64,000 bases of DNA. It comes from an uncultured Saprospiraceae bacterium. Lineage in GTDB: Bacteria > Bacteroidota > Bacteroidia > Chitinophagales > Saprospiraceae. Position 1 is the stretch's first letter, and every line of letters starts with the position of its first letter. The notes under the pieces are model-generated. The model was not told the DNA's origin and searched no databases. It saw only the letters and a list, made by a program, of their open reading frames with translations. The stretch lies in contig CALJOK010000103.1 of assembly GCA_937981555.1 (NCBI GenBank), positions 1 through 64,000 on the forward strand, written 5' to 3'. The position numbers and the translations under genes are program-made. Below are positions 35,260-43,366 of the stretch, one piece after another.

Positions 35260-35910
35260 TTATTCAATTAGTCCTTCTTTCTTAGCCAATTTTAGGACTT
35301 CTTGGGTCATTTTGACTGCTTCTGCTTTTGCCTTCTTATCAGAGTATTCATAAACGCCCATTCCCTCTACTGCAGTTTCGAGATAAGAAACTCGCTCTTT
35401 AAAAGTCGATTTCATGATGCCTATTTCAAATTGCTTCAGCATTTCTCTGATACTTCGATGAATAATGTATTTCTCAGAAAACTGATTGACAAAAAAGTAA
35501 GCAGGAATCGAATCCCTAAATTCAAGCGCTTGCTCGTACCGTTCAAAAAACTGTCCCATCGCTCGAACATCATGTGCACTCGGTAAAATCGGGATAATTA
35601 AGATATCCGAAACCAAAATAATTCGAGTCGTCATTTCTGATAGGGAAGGAGTTCCATCAATGAGTACAATCTCATTATCTTGATGAAGTTTGTCGACAGT
35701 TTTGTTGACAGCTTTCGGGTCGGTGACGCCTACAACTAGGATTTCTGGTAAACTTTCATCCCGGACTCCACTCCAAGAAACCGAGTTTTGATTTTTATCC
35801 GTATCGACAATGCACGTCTTGTAGCCCATGTGAGCAAAACAAACGGCTAAGTTCTGTGTGAGGGTAGTTTTACCTACTCCTCCTTTCAAATTGGTGATTC
35901 CTATTCTCAT
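35260..35910 (-). CDS. parA: ParA-family partition ATPase
   Basis: A 216-residue Walker-type ATPase when started at the ATG at 35908-35910 (MRIGITNLKGGVGKTT). The deviant Walker A KGGVGKTT is at residues 9-16, DTDKNQNS follows, and switch II is IVLIDGTPSLSEM. It lacks an N-terminal helix-turn-helix, so it is of the small ParA (type Ib) kind, which usually pairs with a RHH protein and not with a classical ParB. A longer frame to 35946 would add 12 hydrophobic residues before the P-loop and is less likely. Its product should segregate the replicon; the next gene encodes the partner. Confidence 0.9.
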   Translation of the reverse strand: MRIGITNLKGGVGKTTLTQNLAVCFAHMGYKTCIVDTDKNQNSVSWSGVRDESLPEILVVGVTDPKAVNKTVDKLHQDNEIVLIDGTPSLSEMTTRIILVSDILIIPILPSAHDVRAMGQFFERYEQALEFRDSIPAYFFVNQFSEKYIIHRSIREMLKQFEIGIMKSTFKERVSYLETAVEGMGVYEYSDKKAKAEAVKMTQEVLKLAKKEGLIE

Positions 35911-35915
35911 AATTG

Positions 35916-35947
35916 CAAAGATATATAAAAACTGCAAAACGGACAAA
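35916..35947 (-). promoter_or_regulatory. parA promoter overlapping a centromere-like array
   Basis: On the minus strand, -7 box TATCTTTG (35916-35923) matches TAnnTTTG. A TTTG (35944-35947) lies 20 bp upstream as the -33 element, inside array 4. Binding of the RHH protein there would block the promoter. The -7 box is only 5 bp from the parA ATG, so the mRNA may have no leader. Confidence 0.6.
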
Positions 35948-35960
35948 CTGCAAAACTGCT
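35929..35960. repeat. Centromere-like array 4 (four 8-bp units), parA operator
   Basis: Reads AAACTGCA, AAACGGAC, AAACTGCA, AAACTGCT in 8-bp register. It covers the -33 region of the predicted parA promoter. Confidence 0.8.
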
Positions 35961-36190
35961 GAATTTTATTTCTCTCCTAACTTTAATATTTAGGCAATTG
36001 TCAAAACTTATAAATAATCAATTTTAAGCGTTCTATGAGTCGCAATCTACCAAGTAGACATTTTTTGAAGAAAAGTGCCTGAAATCGCCTTAAAATGACT
36101 TCATTTTAAATAATAATTCATTCCGTAAAAGAGCAGGTTTAATATTTAATCAAAACATTAAAACCAAGCAAGGATAAGAATTAAACCATA

Positions 36191-36214
36191 GGACTGCAAT
36201 CAGTTTTGCAGTTT
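36191..36214. repeat. Centromere-like array 5 (three 8-bp units)
   Basis: Reads GGACTGCA, ATCAGTTT, TGCAGTTT in 8-bp register; the last unit is inverted. Confidence 0.7.
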
Positions 36215-36417
36215 TAATGAATTTAATCTAATTTTTTATGTTCATTAATTATAAAATACACACCCAAAGTGATTTTTCAAAATTTATTGAGAAGTAGCTT
36301 TTTAAAACTATTTCTACTTTTCACCATTTTTGATCATTGGCAAGTTTTTTTATCAAAGCCACTTTATCAACTTTAGAAATTATTTGGAAATAAGAAAAGG
36401 TATCAAATATAAATACG

Positions 36418-36449
36418 ATCAGTTTTGCAGTTTACCCGTTTTGCAGTCT
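36418..36449. repeat. Centromere-like array 6 (four 8-bp units)
   Basis: Reads ATCAGTTT, TGCAGTTT, ACCCGTTT, TGCAGTCT in 8-bp register, inverted relative to array 4 and nearly its reverse complement. Confidence 0.75.
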
Positions 36450-36654
36450 CAATTGTTTTACTTTTTTAATTTCCTCTCCCAAATATTTGATATTTTAACT
36501 CTAAAAAGTCATCTATTTTGATCTCATAAAAACTTAGCCCAGACTTTTCAAGTTAATATGCCTTATTCTAATCTGGACAAAAAATGTTTTTTTAAACTCT
36601 AAGAAATTAATACGTATCTGCTTGTTATAATATTTTCTCCCTTAAATCAACTAA

Positions 36655-36686
36655 AAACTGCATTCCGTTTTGCAGTCTTGCAGTTT
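36655..36686. repeat. Centromere-like array 7 (four 8-bp units)
   Basis: Reads AAACTGCA, TTCCGTTT, TGCAGTCT, TGCAGTTT in 8-bp register. Confidence 0.75.
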
Positions 36687-36839
36687 TAAGTAGTGTTATA
36701 TTGACAGATTACTACTTAAAAGAAGAAGAGAATACTGGATTTATAATTTAATCTCCATTTGCTCAATGTAATCCAAAAGAAATATTTTAAACATTAATTA
36801 CTGATATTCTATAAAAATCCTTTCTTACTACTAAAAAAA

Positions 36840-36871
36840 GAACTGCAAAACTGCAAACCTTTTATACTGCA
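36840..36871. repeat. Centromere-like array 8 (four 8-bp units)
   Basis: Reads GAACTGCA, AAACTGCA, AACCTTTT, ATACTGCA in 8-bp register. It is the last array before the iteron field. Confidence 0.75.
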
Positions 36872-36997
36872 TTATTATTTCTGAAAAATAAAGAGGAACT
36901 ACGAGACAGCAAGTTGATGAAAAAGAATGAGTGATTCAATTATAATCACTTCATAGTCTTAACTTTTACTTTTGATGAAAACGGAAAATTTTCACAT

Positions 36998-37628
36998 AAA
37001 GGTCACCTATTTGGGACTAGTCGTTTTTATCGTCTATACTTTCAACCTTCCCGAGCAAAATATATGAATAGCTAAAGGTCACCTATTTGGGACTCAAGCA
37101 TAATCATTAAACTTTTTCTAATCTATTTTAGTCTGATTTGGGTGACCTTTAGCCAATATTGCCCTTAAAGTCACCTAGTTGGGACTTATATATTTGATTT
37201 TCAGCTAGTTATAAGGAATATCTAGTCCAAAGTAGGTGACCTTTAGCTATTTTAGACATAAAGGTCACCTACTTGGAACTAGTATAGATGGAATTTCTTC
37301 ATCATCATAGAACATTTAGTCTGATTTAGGTGACCTTTAGCTATTTCAATACTTAAAGTCACCTAATTGGAACTAGTTCCTTATTGAATTTCAATTGAAA
37401 ACATTACAATGAGTCGCGATTTAAAAGAATTACCACTTAAAGGTCACCTGTTTGGGACTAATTCTATCTGTATTTAAGTTCTTTCCTTGATTATCATCAA
37501 TATTTAATGGATTTCAGCCTATTATACATCTAAAGGTCACCTGTTTGGAACTACAACTTAATCTTGTAGTTCCAAACAGGTGACCTTTAAGTTTTATTAG
37601 ACTACTAAGAGTCTCCTTGTTGGGACTA
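36998..37628. repeat. Iteron field of plasmid-type replication origin
   Basis: Eleven clear copies of a ~22-24 bp element, consensus AAAGGTCACCTATTTGGGAC plus a TAG tail. Plus-strand copies start at 36998, 37074, 37167, 37260, 37354, 37439 and 37532; minus-strand copies cover 37131-37152, 37222-37246, 37319-37340 and 37567-37589. A decayed copy is at about 37603-37628. Three head-to-head pairs of 35 bp (37141-37175, 37235-37269, 37329-37363) are spaced exactly 94 bp apart. Iterons upstream of a Rep_3 initiator gene are the classical binding sites for replication start and copy control. The AT-rich stretch at 37640-37780 just after them is a candidate DNA-unwinding element. I saw no DnaA box (TTATNCACA). 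Confidence 0.88.
37531..37589. repeat. Perfect iteron hairpin
   Basis: Two iterons face each other as a perfect inverted repeat: 26-bp arms at 37531-37556 and 37564-37589 with a 7-nt loop. As DNA it could extrude a cruciform; as RNA it would form a long stem. Confidence 0.9.
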
Positions 37629-37812
37629 TAATATTATGATATGGAATATGTTAGATGAAAAAATTTGATTCATCAAAAGCTTAAGTTCTTTTAGGTCTTT
37701 TTATTATTTCATTCTTTTAAATACTTTTAATTATATTTAAAGAAACTTGAAAGCTATATACATAAAGGGATACAGCCTATTTGGGCCACCGGATTGGAAC
37801 CGAAATTTAAAT

Positions 37813-37866
37813 TAAAGTCACCGCTTTGAGAATCTAAAGTCACCGCTTTGAGAATCTATAGTCACC
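37813..37866. repeat. 22-bp tandem repeats upstream of rep
   Basis: Two identical adjacent 22-bp units (37813-37834 and 37835-37856), each beginning TAAAGTCACCGCTTTGAG, then a partial third (TATAGTCACC, 37857-37866). They share AAAGTCACC with the iterons. The 22-bp pitch, about two helix turns, is typical of Rep binding sites. They lie ~105 bp upstream of the rep -33 box. Confidence 0.85.
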
Positions 37867-37970
37867 TTAAAAGGAGCGAAAAGTCCTCATCTAAAAATTA
37901 AAGAGCACATCAATGGGATTTGGACAAAACTTCGAAAGGTCCCAATGTTAGTAATTCGTTATACTTTTAG

Positions 37971-38001
37971 TTTTGAATTAAAGTATAAAGGTTTACTTTT
38001 G
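37971..38001 (+). promoter_or_regulatory. rep promoter
   Basis: TTTTG at 37971-37975 as the -33 element, an 18-bp spacer, then TACTTTTG at 37994-38001 matching TAnnTTTG. The rep ATG is 63 bp further on. This is the clearest promoter in the window. Confidence 0.7.
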
Positions 38002-38064
38002 TAGTGACCTTATTTTTTAAAGGAAAGTATTCATTCCAAATACCTTATTTTAATTTTTGCCTAA

Positions 38065-39402
38065 ATGTCTGAAAAAATTCACAATCCAACAGATTTAGTT
38101 CGCTTTGATGATCGACTTGTTTATGATGCATCATACAAACTTTCAGCAAGAGCCATCAAAACGGTTTGCTACATAGCAGCACATTATGTTAATCCTAAAA
38201 CACAAAGTGATTTACCTCGACCAATCTTTGTCCCATTGAGTGAGTTAGCTTCTGCGCTTTCAGATGGAAGAAAAGGATTGAAAAGTAGTTCCTTGTATGC
38301 GAATATTTCAAGCCTTTGTGAGGAACTAGTGAATGCGAAAATCCGATTTAAAACTGATGTTAAAGTAGAAGGGAAAGATTTGGATGGATTTATTAGTTGG
38401 TGCTCTGATGCAGTTCCAACTGAGAAGGATGGAGTGAAAGGAATTAGTTTTGGGTTTGGAGTTTACATGTCTCAATTTTTGATTGGGTTGTCAAGATATG
38501 TTGCAGTATATCGACCGGAGTTGAATCGCTTAAATAAATCTTATTCGATTCGTTTATTTCAAATCTTAAAAGGAATTTTTAACAAACGAAAAAAATATCG
38601 AAAGGTCTTTAAGAAAGTATTTAGCATCGATGAGTTGCGCTATTTGATGGATTTGAGAGATAAGTATAAGGCGTTTAAAATGTTTAATGATAAAGTTCTC
38701 AAACCTGCCATTGCAGAAATTAATAAAAGTACAAGTATATATGTTGTTTCGGTTGATATGATTCGTCGATCAGGTCGAAAAATTTCCCATATAGAATTTA
38801 CTTTTACCGATAATAAAAAGAATGCGGGGAAAGATATGATTACGGATTACACCACATTTGTTGATTATATTCCGACGGAAGAAGAAATTATTAGTTTGAC
38901 TTTTGCAGAGCAACGAGCATATGATTTGTTAGTTGATTTTCAAATAAAACCTGGGATTGCTTTCAAACAAATATTACCAGATATCAATGGAAGTGAAGTG
39001 CAAGGGTTTGAAGATTATTTTATTATTGCTGCACTAGATTTTTTCCGAGCTTCTTCAAGTAATCAACAATCGAATAAAATTGCTGCAGCGACTTTCGTAA
39101 GTTGGTGGACCAAACTTCGTCTTTTTGATACGACTAGTGATGTTTGGGTAAAAATTATGGAACGAGTTGTAAAAGAGAAAAAGAACTTGCAAAAGAAAAA
39201 TGCTGTTGCATATGATAACCGATTATATGCTCGCGAAATGACTCATCAAGAATTTAAAACTTGGTGGAATGATCAACAAGGCATCGATCCAAATCAACCT
39301 CAACTTTTTGAAAAAGATGATGAAGCAGTCAGTGATGGTTTTGATTCAATTTCGGAAATTTTGAAAAAATATGCATTGGATGGAGTTGATGTGATAGAGT
39401 AG
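38065..39402 (+). CDS. Rep_3-family plasmid replication initiator
   Basis: A 445-residue replication initiator. Residues ~1-250 contain the two winged-helix domains of the Rep_3 (RepA/RepB) superfamily: LVRFDDRLVYDASYKLSARA, FVPLSELASALS, VYRPELNRLNKSYSIRLFQI, VFSIDELRYLMDLRDKYKAF and VLKPAIAEINKSTSIYV are the recognisable blocks. The C-terminal ~190 residues are an extension, acidic at the end (LFEKDDEAVSDGFDSISEI). It binds iterons to open the origin, here the array at 36998-37628 directly upstream, and probably represses itself through the 22-bp repeats. Convergent with the KilA-N gene. Confidence 0.9.
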   Translation: MSEKIHNPTDLVRFDDRLVYDASYKLSARAIKTVCYIAAHYVNPKTQSDLPRPIFVPLSELASALSDGRKGLKSSSLYANISSLCEELVNAKIRFKTDVKVEGKDLDGFISWCSDAVPTEKDGVKGISFGFGVYMSQFLIGLSRYVAVYRPELNRLNKSYSIRLFQILKGIFNKRKKYRKVFKKVFSIDELRYLMDLRDKYKAFKMFNDKVLKPAIAEINKSTSIYVVSVDMIRRSGRKISHIEFTFTDNKKNAGKDMITDYTTFVDYIPTEEEIISLTFAEQRAYDLLVDFQIKPGIAFKQILPDINGSEVQGFEDYFIIAALDFFRASSSNQQSNKIAAATFVSWWTKLRLFDTTSDVWVKIMERVVKEKKNLQKKNAVAYDNRLYAREMTHQEFKTWWNDQQGIDPNQPQLFEKDDEAVSDGFDSISEILKKYALDGVDVIE

Positions 39403-39422
39403 GAGAGGGGAGAGGAATATCA

Positions 39423-39473
39423 AAGTTTAACGATACTCCTCATTCAAAAAACACAAATAGTATCGTCAAACTT
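39423..39473. terminator. Hairpin between convergent rep and KilA-N genes
   Basis: A 15-bp stem with one mismatch (AAGTTTAACGATACT at 39423-39437, AGTATCGTCAAACTT at 39459-39473) and a 21-nt loop. It lies between two convergent stops. The loop is long for a terminator. Confidence 0.5.
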
Positions 39474-39522
39474 CTCAAATCTATATTCTTCTTGTATGCT
39501 TTTAGAATAAAGCAATAATTAT

Positions 39523-40062
39523 TTATTCTTCTTCTAGTATCGTCTGCCCATCTACAAGAAACTTAGCTAACTGATTAGCTTCCAAAGTAGAATCAAAAAT
39601 TTTATTTAAATAAAATTGCGCAGACTTATCTTTGAGTTGAGCCATTTCTCGAAACTTCATTATAAAATAAACATAAAATTCTACATCAAACCAATTAGCA
39701 AAATGATAGGCAATATCTTCGTGCGCATAAGTACCGCCATATTTTCCCTTTTCTACAATCAAACCATTGGCATCAGTTTCGTTAACCCATTGAGAAACTG
39801 AAAGTGTAAAATTATTTTCAGTCACCTTAAATCTAAAGTGTACCGCTGGGTCCACTTTAAAATTCTTATTATTCAATTTTTCCCAAATAAATAGAAATTG
39901 AAGGTTTGTTGGATTTTTAAGATAATTACGAATAAAATCAGCTGCTCTACCTTTCCCTTGTTTTCCTGCTTTTGCAATATCTGTTATACAAATAAAATCC
40001 ATCCCGTCTTTTTCTATAATTCTAACTTCTCTATCTTTTATTTTTATCTTCTTTTTGCTCAT
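39523..40062 (-). CDS. KilA-N domain protein, short
   Basis: A 179-residue protein with a KilA-N domain over most of its length: FICITDIAKAGKQGKGRAAD, LQFLFIWEKLNN, FTLSVSQWVNETDANGLIVE and GKYGGTYAHEDIAYHFANWF. KilA-N proteins are DNA-binding proteins of phages and plasmids. Related proteins of this phylum are generally longer, with a helical C-terminal tail; this one ends soon after the domain (QLKDKSAQFYLNKIFDSTLE), so it may be trimmed or a short subtype. Its position beside rep fits a mobile or plasmid origin. Confidence 0.8.
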   Translation of the reverse strand: MSKKKIKIKDREVRIIEKDGMDFICITDIAKAGKQGKGRAADFIRNYLKNPTNLQFLFIWEKLNNKNFKVDPAVHFRFKVTENNFTLSVSQWVNETDANGLIVEKGKYGGTYAHEDIAYHFANWFDVEFYVYFIMKFREMAQLKDKSAQFYLNKIFDSTLEANQLAKFLVDGQTILEEE

Positions 40063-40156
40063 TTTTCTATTTTTTTAGAAGGTAAGAAACTTTATGATTT
40101 TACGTTTTAATGTATTTGGATTTCAAGACATTAAATTTTTTCATACATATAAAATA

Positions 40157-42625
40157 TTACTTTTCTTTCTGCATATGACTTACTACCATTCTCAATTGAC
40201 TATAACTATATCTTCCTTTGAAATGCTCATATGATTCTTTAAATGACTCTGATTTGGTCTCCAAGAAATAAGCTTTAATTTCTTGTATTGCTTCACTAGA
40301 CATAATTTGGGAGACATCTAATTCTCCATTTAAAATAAAATGAACCAAATGTGATTCAATAGTTCCTTTCTTCAAACTTCGCTGAGTTGCAATTTCATCA
40401 ATAGTTTTTCCAGATTTAAAAAGTTCGAAAGAAAATAATTTAGTGTCTGTTGTCGCTGTTGACTTTTCTTTTTTAGGTGTTTCAGGAAAAGGTAAATTAG
40501 CAGAGATTTTCTTTTCTCTACAAAAGCTCTCTATAATTTCGATCAGGTCAGCTCCATGTTTTTGAACTTTGCTTTTCCCAATACCTTTAATTTTGAGCAG
40601 CGATAAAGAATCAGTTGGCAGATAATTGGTCAATTCAATAATGGCTCGCAAAGTAATCACTACATAAGGTGTCACTTCCAAATCTGCAGCAGTTTCATCT
40701 CGCCACATTTTGATGCGATTATAAAGTTCAGGATATGGAGTTGTCAAGGTGTCGATCGTTGGAAGAGATTGACGACTCGTTTTCTTGGTCTTCTTTTTTT
40801 GTTTCTCAAAATCCAAATCTGCATTTGCTTTCAATCGTAAATATTGCTGCGAAGAAAATTTTTCTTTTGCCATCGCAAAGCAGATCTTTTTGACAAATAA
40901 CTCTTTGGTTAAAAGAGCTAAATTATCAGTCACCAATTTTTTAATGCTTTTATTATCAGTCAGAATTGGAATGTTTTCCAATTCTGGTTGCAATTCTGTT
41001 TCTATTTTTTCAGAAAAATAAATACTTGCTTTTTGAATGCGTTCAAGTAGCTCCTCATTTTCCTCTGGCATTTCAGCATGATAAATTAAATACACTAATT
41101 GCTTTTCAAATTTTGGCGCAACAGAAAAAACTTTTTCATGAGCATTGTTGATCCATTGTTGCACTTTTTCGGTGGCTGCAATCGTCAATGAATTTTCATT
41201 TTCGATAAAGTTTCGTAAAACCCGACTCGCCACTTTTTGAATATATTTAAAACTAAATAATTCTACAATCAGTTTTTGTTGAAATGCTTTTTTGGATTGC
41301 AAAAGGTGCGCTTCATCTGGCGCATTTTCTTCCGCATCTTTTGAATAATTTTTAACTACAGAATCTGTCTTTACACTAGAGTAGGCAATTTGTGATCTTA
41401 AAACAATTCCTTCAAAACTAGTACAACGACTCAAGGCAACATAAACCTGTCCATGAGCAAAAGCAGATTGAGCATCGATAATTACTCGCTCAAAAGTTAA
41501 TCCTTGGCTTTTGTGAATAGTGATGGCCCAAGCTAACTTTAAAGGGAATTGAGAAAATGTTCCAACCACATCTTCATCTACTTCTTTTGTTCCTTCATTC
41601 AAACTATATTTTACATTTTCCCATTCGACAGAAGTTACTTTTATTTCTTCGAGGTCAGTTGGACATTGTACATAAATTTCATCTTTTGAAATTCGAGTGA
41701 TTTGACCAATTTTTCCATTATAATAAAGCTTCTCTGGAGAAGCATCATTTTTTATAAAAAGCACTTGAGCCCCTACTTTAAATTCTAATTTTTCTTCCGT
41801 GGGAAAAGTGTGCGGGGGAAAATTCCCGGATATTTTTGCTTTGAAATTAAAAGGCTTTTCGGAAAGTGAATTTAATTTTTCTTTGTTAATGGTATTCGCA
41901 GTATTATTATGCGAAGTCAAAGTGATATAACCTTCATCATCTGAAGGTTTGAAATTATCAATGAATCTCGAGTTTAATTGTTGCAAAACATCTTGATCCA
42001 TTTGATTGTCTCGTACTTTATTCAACAAGTCAATAAAAATAGAATCCGATTGACGGTAAATATGTTGTAATTGTATTGTTATAGGATCAGTTTTTCGTAA
42101 AGCTTGACTTCCAAAAAAATAAGCAGTAGAGTAGTGGTCTTTCAATAAATGCCATTCCTCATGCTTGATCACAGGAGGCAATTGATGCAAATCACCAATC
42201 ATCAAAAGTTGAACTCCACCAAATGGTTCTGTTGGATTTTTGTAGCGACGAAGCACATCATCAATACCGTCGAGGAGATCTGCTCGGACCATACTGATTT
42301 CATCAATAATCAATAAATCAAGACTTTTAATTAGATTTCTTTTGTCTTTAGAAAAACGTCTTTGTTGGCGAGGATCATTTTTATTTCCTGGCAGATAAGG
42401 GCCAAATGGAAGTTGGAAAAAAGAATGAATTGTCATTCCTTTCGCATTGATAGCAGCGACACCTGTTGGTGCAACTACGACAGCTCTTTTGATACATTCT
42501 TTTTTTACTCGATGAAGGAAAGTGGTTTTTCCCGTCCCAGCTTTTCCCGTTAGAAAAATATTCTTATTGGTATATTGAACGAATTGAAAGGCGAGTTCTA
42601 ATTCTGGATTGGTTGAAAGAGTCAT
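40157..42625 (-). CDS. PIF1/RecD-like helicase with HRDC and HTH domains
   Basis: An 822-residue superfamily 1B helicase. The N-terminal motor has Walker A LTGKAGTGKTTFLH (about residues 25-38), VVAPTGVAAINAKG, Walker B LLIIDEISMV (about 108), GDLHQLPPV and the C-terminal WAITIHKSQGLTFERVIID and YVALSRCTS. After a linker, an HRDC domain (TPYPELYNRIKMWRDETAAD to KIKGIGKSKVQKHGADLIEI, about 635-705) and a C-terminal helix-turn-helix region (FKSGKTIDEIATQRSLKKGT) follow. The combination resembles chromosomal helicases of this phylum. It probably unwinds DNA at forks or transcribed regions. No operon partner. Confidence 0.88.
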   Translation of the reverse strand: MTLSTNPELELAFQFVQYTNKNIFLTGKAGTGKTTFLHRVKKECIKRAVVVAPTGVAAINAKGMTIHSFFQLPFGPYLPGNKNDPRQQRRFSKDKRNLIKSLDLLIIDEISMVRADLLDGIDDVLRRYKNPTEPFGGVQLLMIGDLHQLPPVIKHEEWHLLKDHYSTAYFFGSQALRKTDPITIQLQHIYRQSDSIFIDLLNKVRDNQMDQDVLQQLNSRFIDNFKPSDDEGYITLTSHNNTANTINKEKLNSLSEKPFNFKAKISGNFPPHTFPTEEKLEFKVGAQVLFIKNDASPEKLYYNGKIGQITRISKDEIYVQCPTDLEEIKVTSVEWENVKYSLNEGTKEVDEDVVGTFSQFPLKLAWAITIHKSQGLTFERVIIDAQSAFAHGQVYVALSRCTSFEGIVLRSQIAYSSVKTDSVVKNYSKDAEENAPDEAHLLQSKKAFQQKLIVELFSFKYIQKVASRVLRNFIENENSLTIAATEKVQQWINNAHEKVFSVAPKFEKQLVYLIYHAEMPEENEELLERIQKASIYFSEKIETELQPELENIPILTDNKSIKKLVTDNLALLTKELFVKKICFAMAKEKFSSQQYLRLKANADLDFEKQKKKTKKTSRQSLPTIDTLTTPYPELYNRIKMWRDETAADLEVTPYVVITLRAIIELTNYLPTDSLSLLKIKGIGKSKVQKHGADLIEIIESFCREKKISANLPFPETPKKEKSTATTDTKLFSFELFKSGKTIDEIATQRSLKKGTIESHLVHFILNGELDVSQIMSSEAIQEIKAYFLETKSESFKESYEHFKGRYSYSQLRMVVSHMQKEK

Positions 42626-42750
42626 TCCGTTTTTTCATAGATTGATGAATCAACAAAAGTACAAAATGAATCAACTAAACTAGAATGCAGAAGAGAGTGT
42701 TTAATATATTGTTTTGAAAAATAAGAGAGAACAATATTTTTTAACTGATA

Positions 42751-42778
42751 GTAGAGACAAGGCGCACCTTGTCTCTAC
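42751..42778. repeat. Perfect 12-bp-arm palindrome (REP-like)
   Basis: GTAGAGACAAGG (42751-42762), CGCA loop, then CCTTGTCTCTAC (42767-42778). It could serve as terminator of the small gene at 42790 on the minus strand. It is unrelated in sequence to the GGTCAGC family. Confidence 0.7.
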
Positions 42779-42789
42779 CGAATCAATTT

Positions 42790-43107
42790 TTAACTGCGTT
42801 CATCGAGTAATCGATAACCGCAATGATTGACTAAAAAATCAATTCTTCCCCAGAGTTTATTCCCTGGTTTAGTTTGTTTAGTCAAAACGACATTCCTCAA
42901 ATGAGCAGGAACTTCTTCTTTTCGTAGAAGAAATGGCAAAGGTGATTCTCGCCTTGCACGTCCTTTAGAGGAAGAGAATAAAATTCCTTTGGACCATAAA
43001 ATCCGAACAGAATTTAATTCATTTAATGTTCTGCCTTTATACCTAGCAACTGCTCCCTTTTGGGAGAAAAGCTCAATTGCATTTTCGGTTTTAATAAAAA
43101 GATCCAT
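42790..43107 (-). CDS. Small hypothetical protein
   Basis: A 105-residue basic protein, not recognised. It shows a plausible amphipathic start (MDLFIKTENAIELFSQKGAV) and a mixed remainder (NELNSVRILWSKGILF, KLWGRIDFLVNHCGYRL) without low-complexity bias, and a perfect palindrome 12 bp past its stop could be its terminator. The opposite strand lacks a competing gene. It may equally be a decayed fragment. Coding status is uncertain. Confidence 0.38.
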   Translation of the reverse strand: MDLFIKTENAIELFSQKGAVARYKGRTLNELNSVRILWSKGILFSSSKGRARRESPLPFLLRKEEVPAHLRNVVLTKQTKPGNKLWGRIDFLVNHCGYRLLDERS

Positions 43108-43324
43108 AAGAAAAGTTTGCTAAGGATATTAGCAAAGCTGATCTCGAGGAGATTTGAATAAGTAATTCATAGTTATAAAATTGAATGAGAAGTAAATACA
43201 GCAGAAGAGTAATCATAGTTCCCTTGCAGGTTTATTTTTTTGTAAAAGCACCAAAATGCTAGTACATTTTTTACAATGTCTAGCACTAGAATGATGAATT
43301 TAAGTTTTCTAAGCAACCAATACT

Positions 43325-43332
43325 TATTTTTG
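43325..43332 (+). promoter_or_regulatory. Possible -7 box of the TonB receptor gene
   Basis: TATTTTTG matches TAnnTTTG and lies 35 bp before the ATG at 43367. No clear -33 TTTG is visible, so this is tentative. Confidence 0.4.
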
Positions 43333-43366
43333 TAGTCTATTTTTATAGAATTAAAAAACCAAAAAA

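Noticed and set aside
35911-35946. Longer ParA start adding 12 residues
   Set aside because: Those residues are hydrophobic, overlap the -7 box and array 4, and would displace the P-loop from its usual position near the N-terminus.
36998-37628. CRISPR array
   Set aside because: Repeats are in both orientations, diverge from each other, have uneven or ~93-bp spacing, and no cas gene is nearby; an initiator gene follows directly.
38065-43107. Prophage or conjugative element around KilA-N and helicase
   Set aside because: No integrase, terminase, capsid, relaxase or tra gene is seen; KilA-N alone is not enough.
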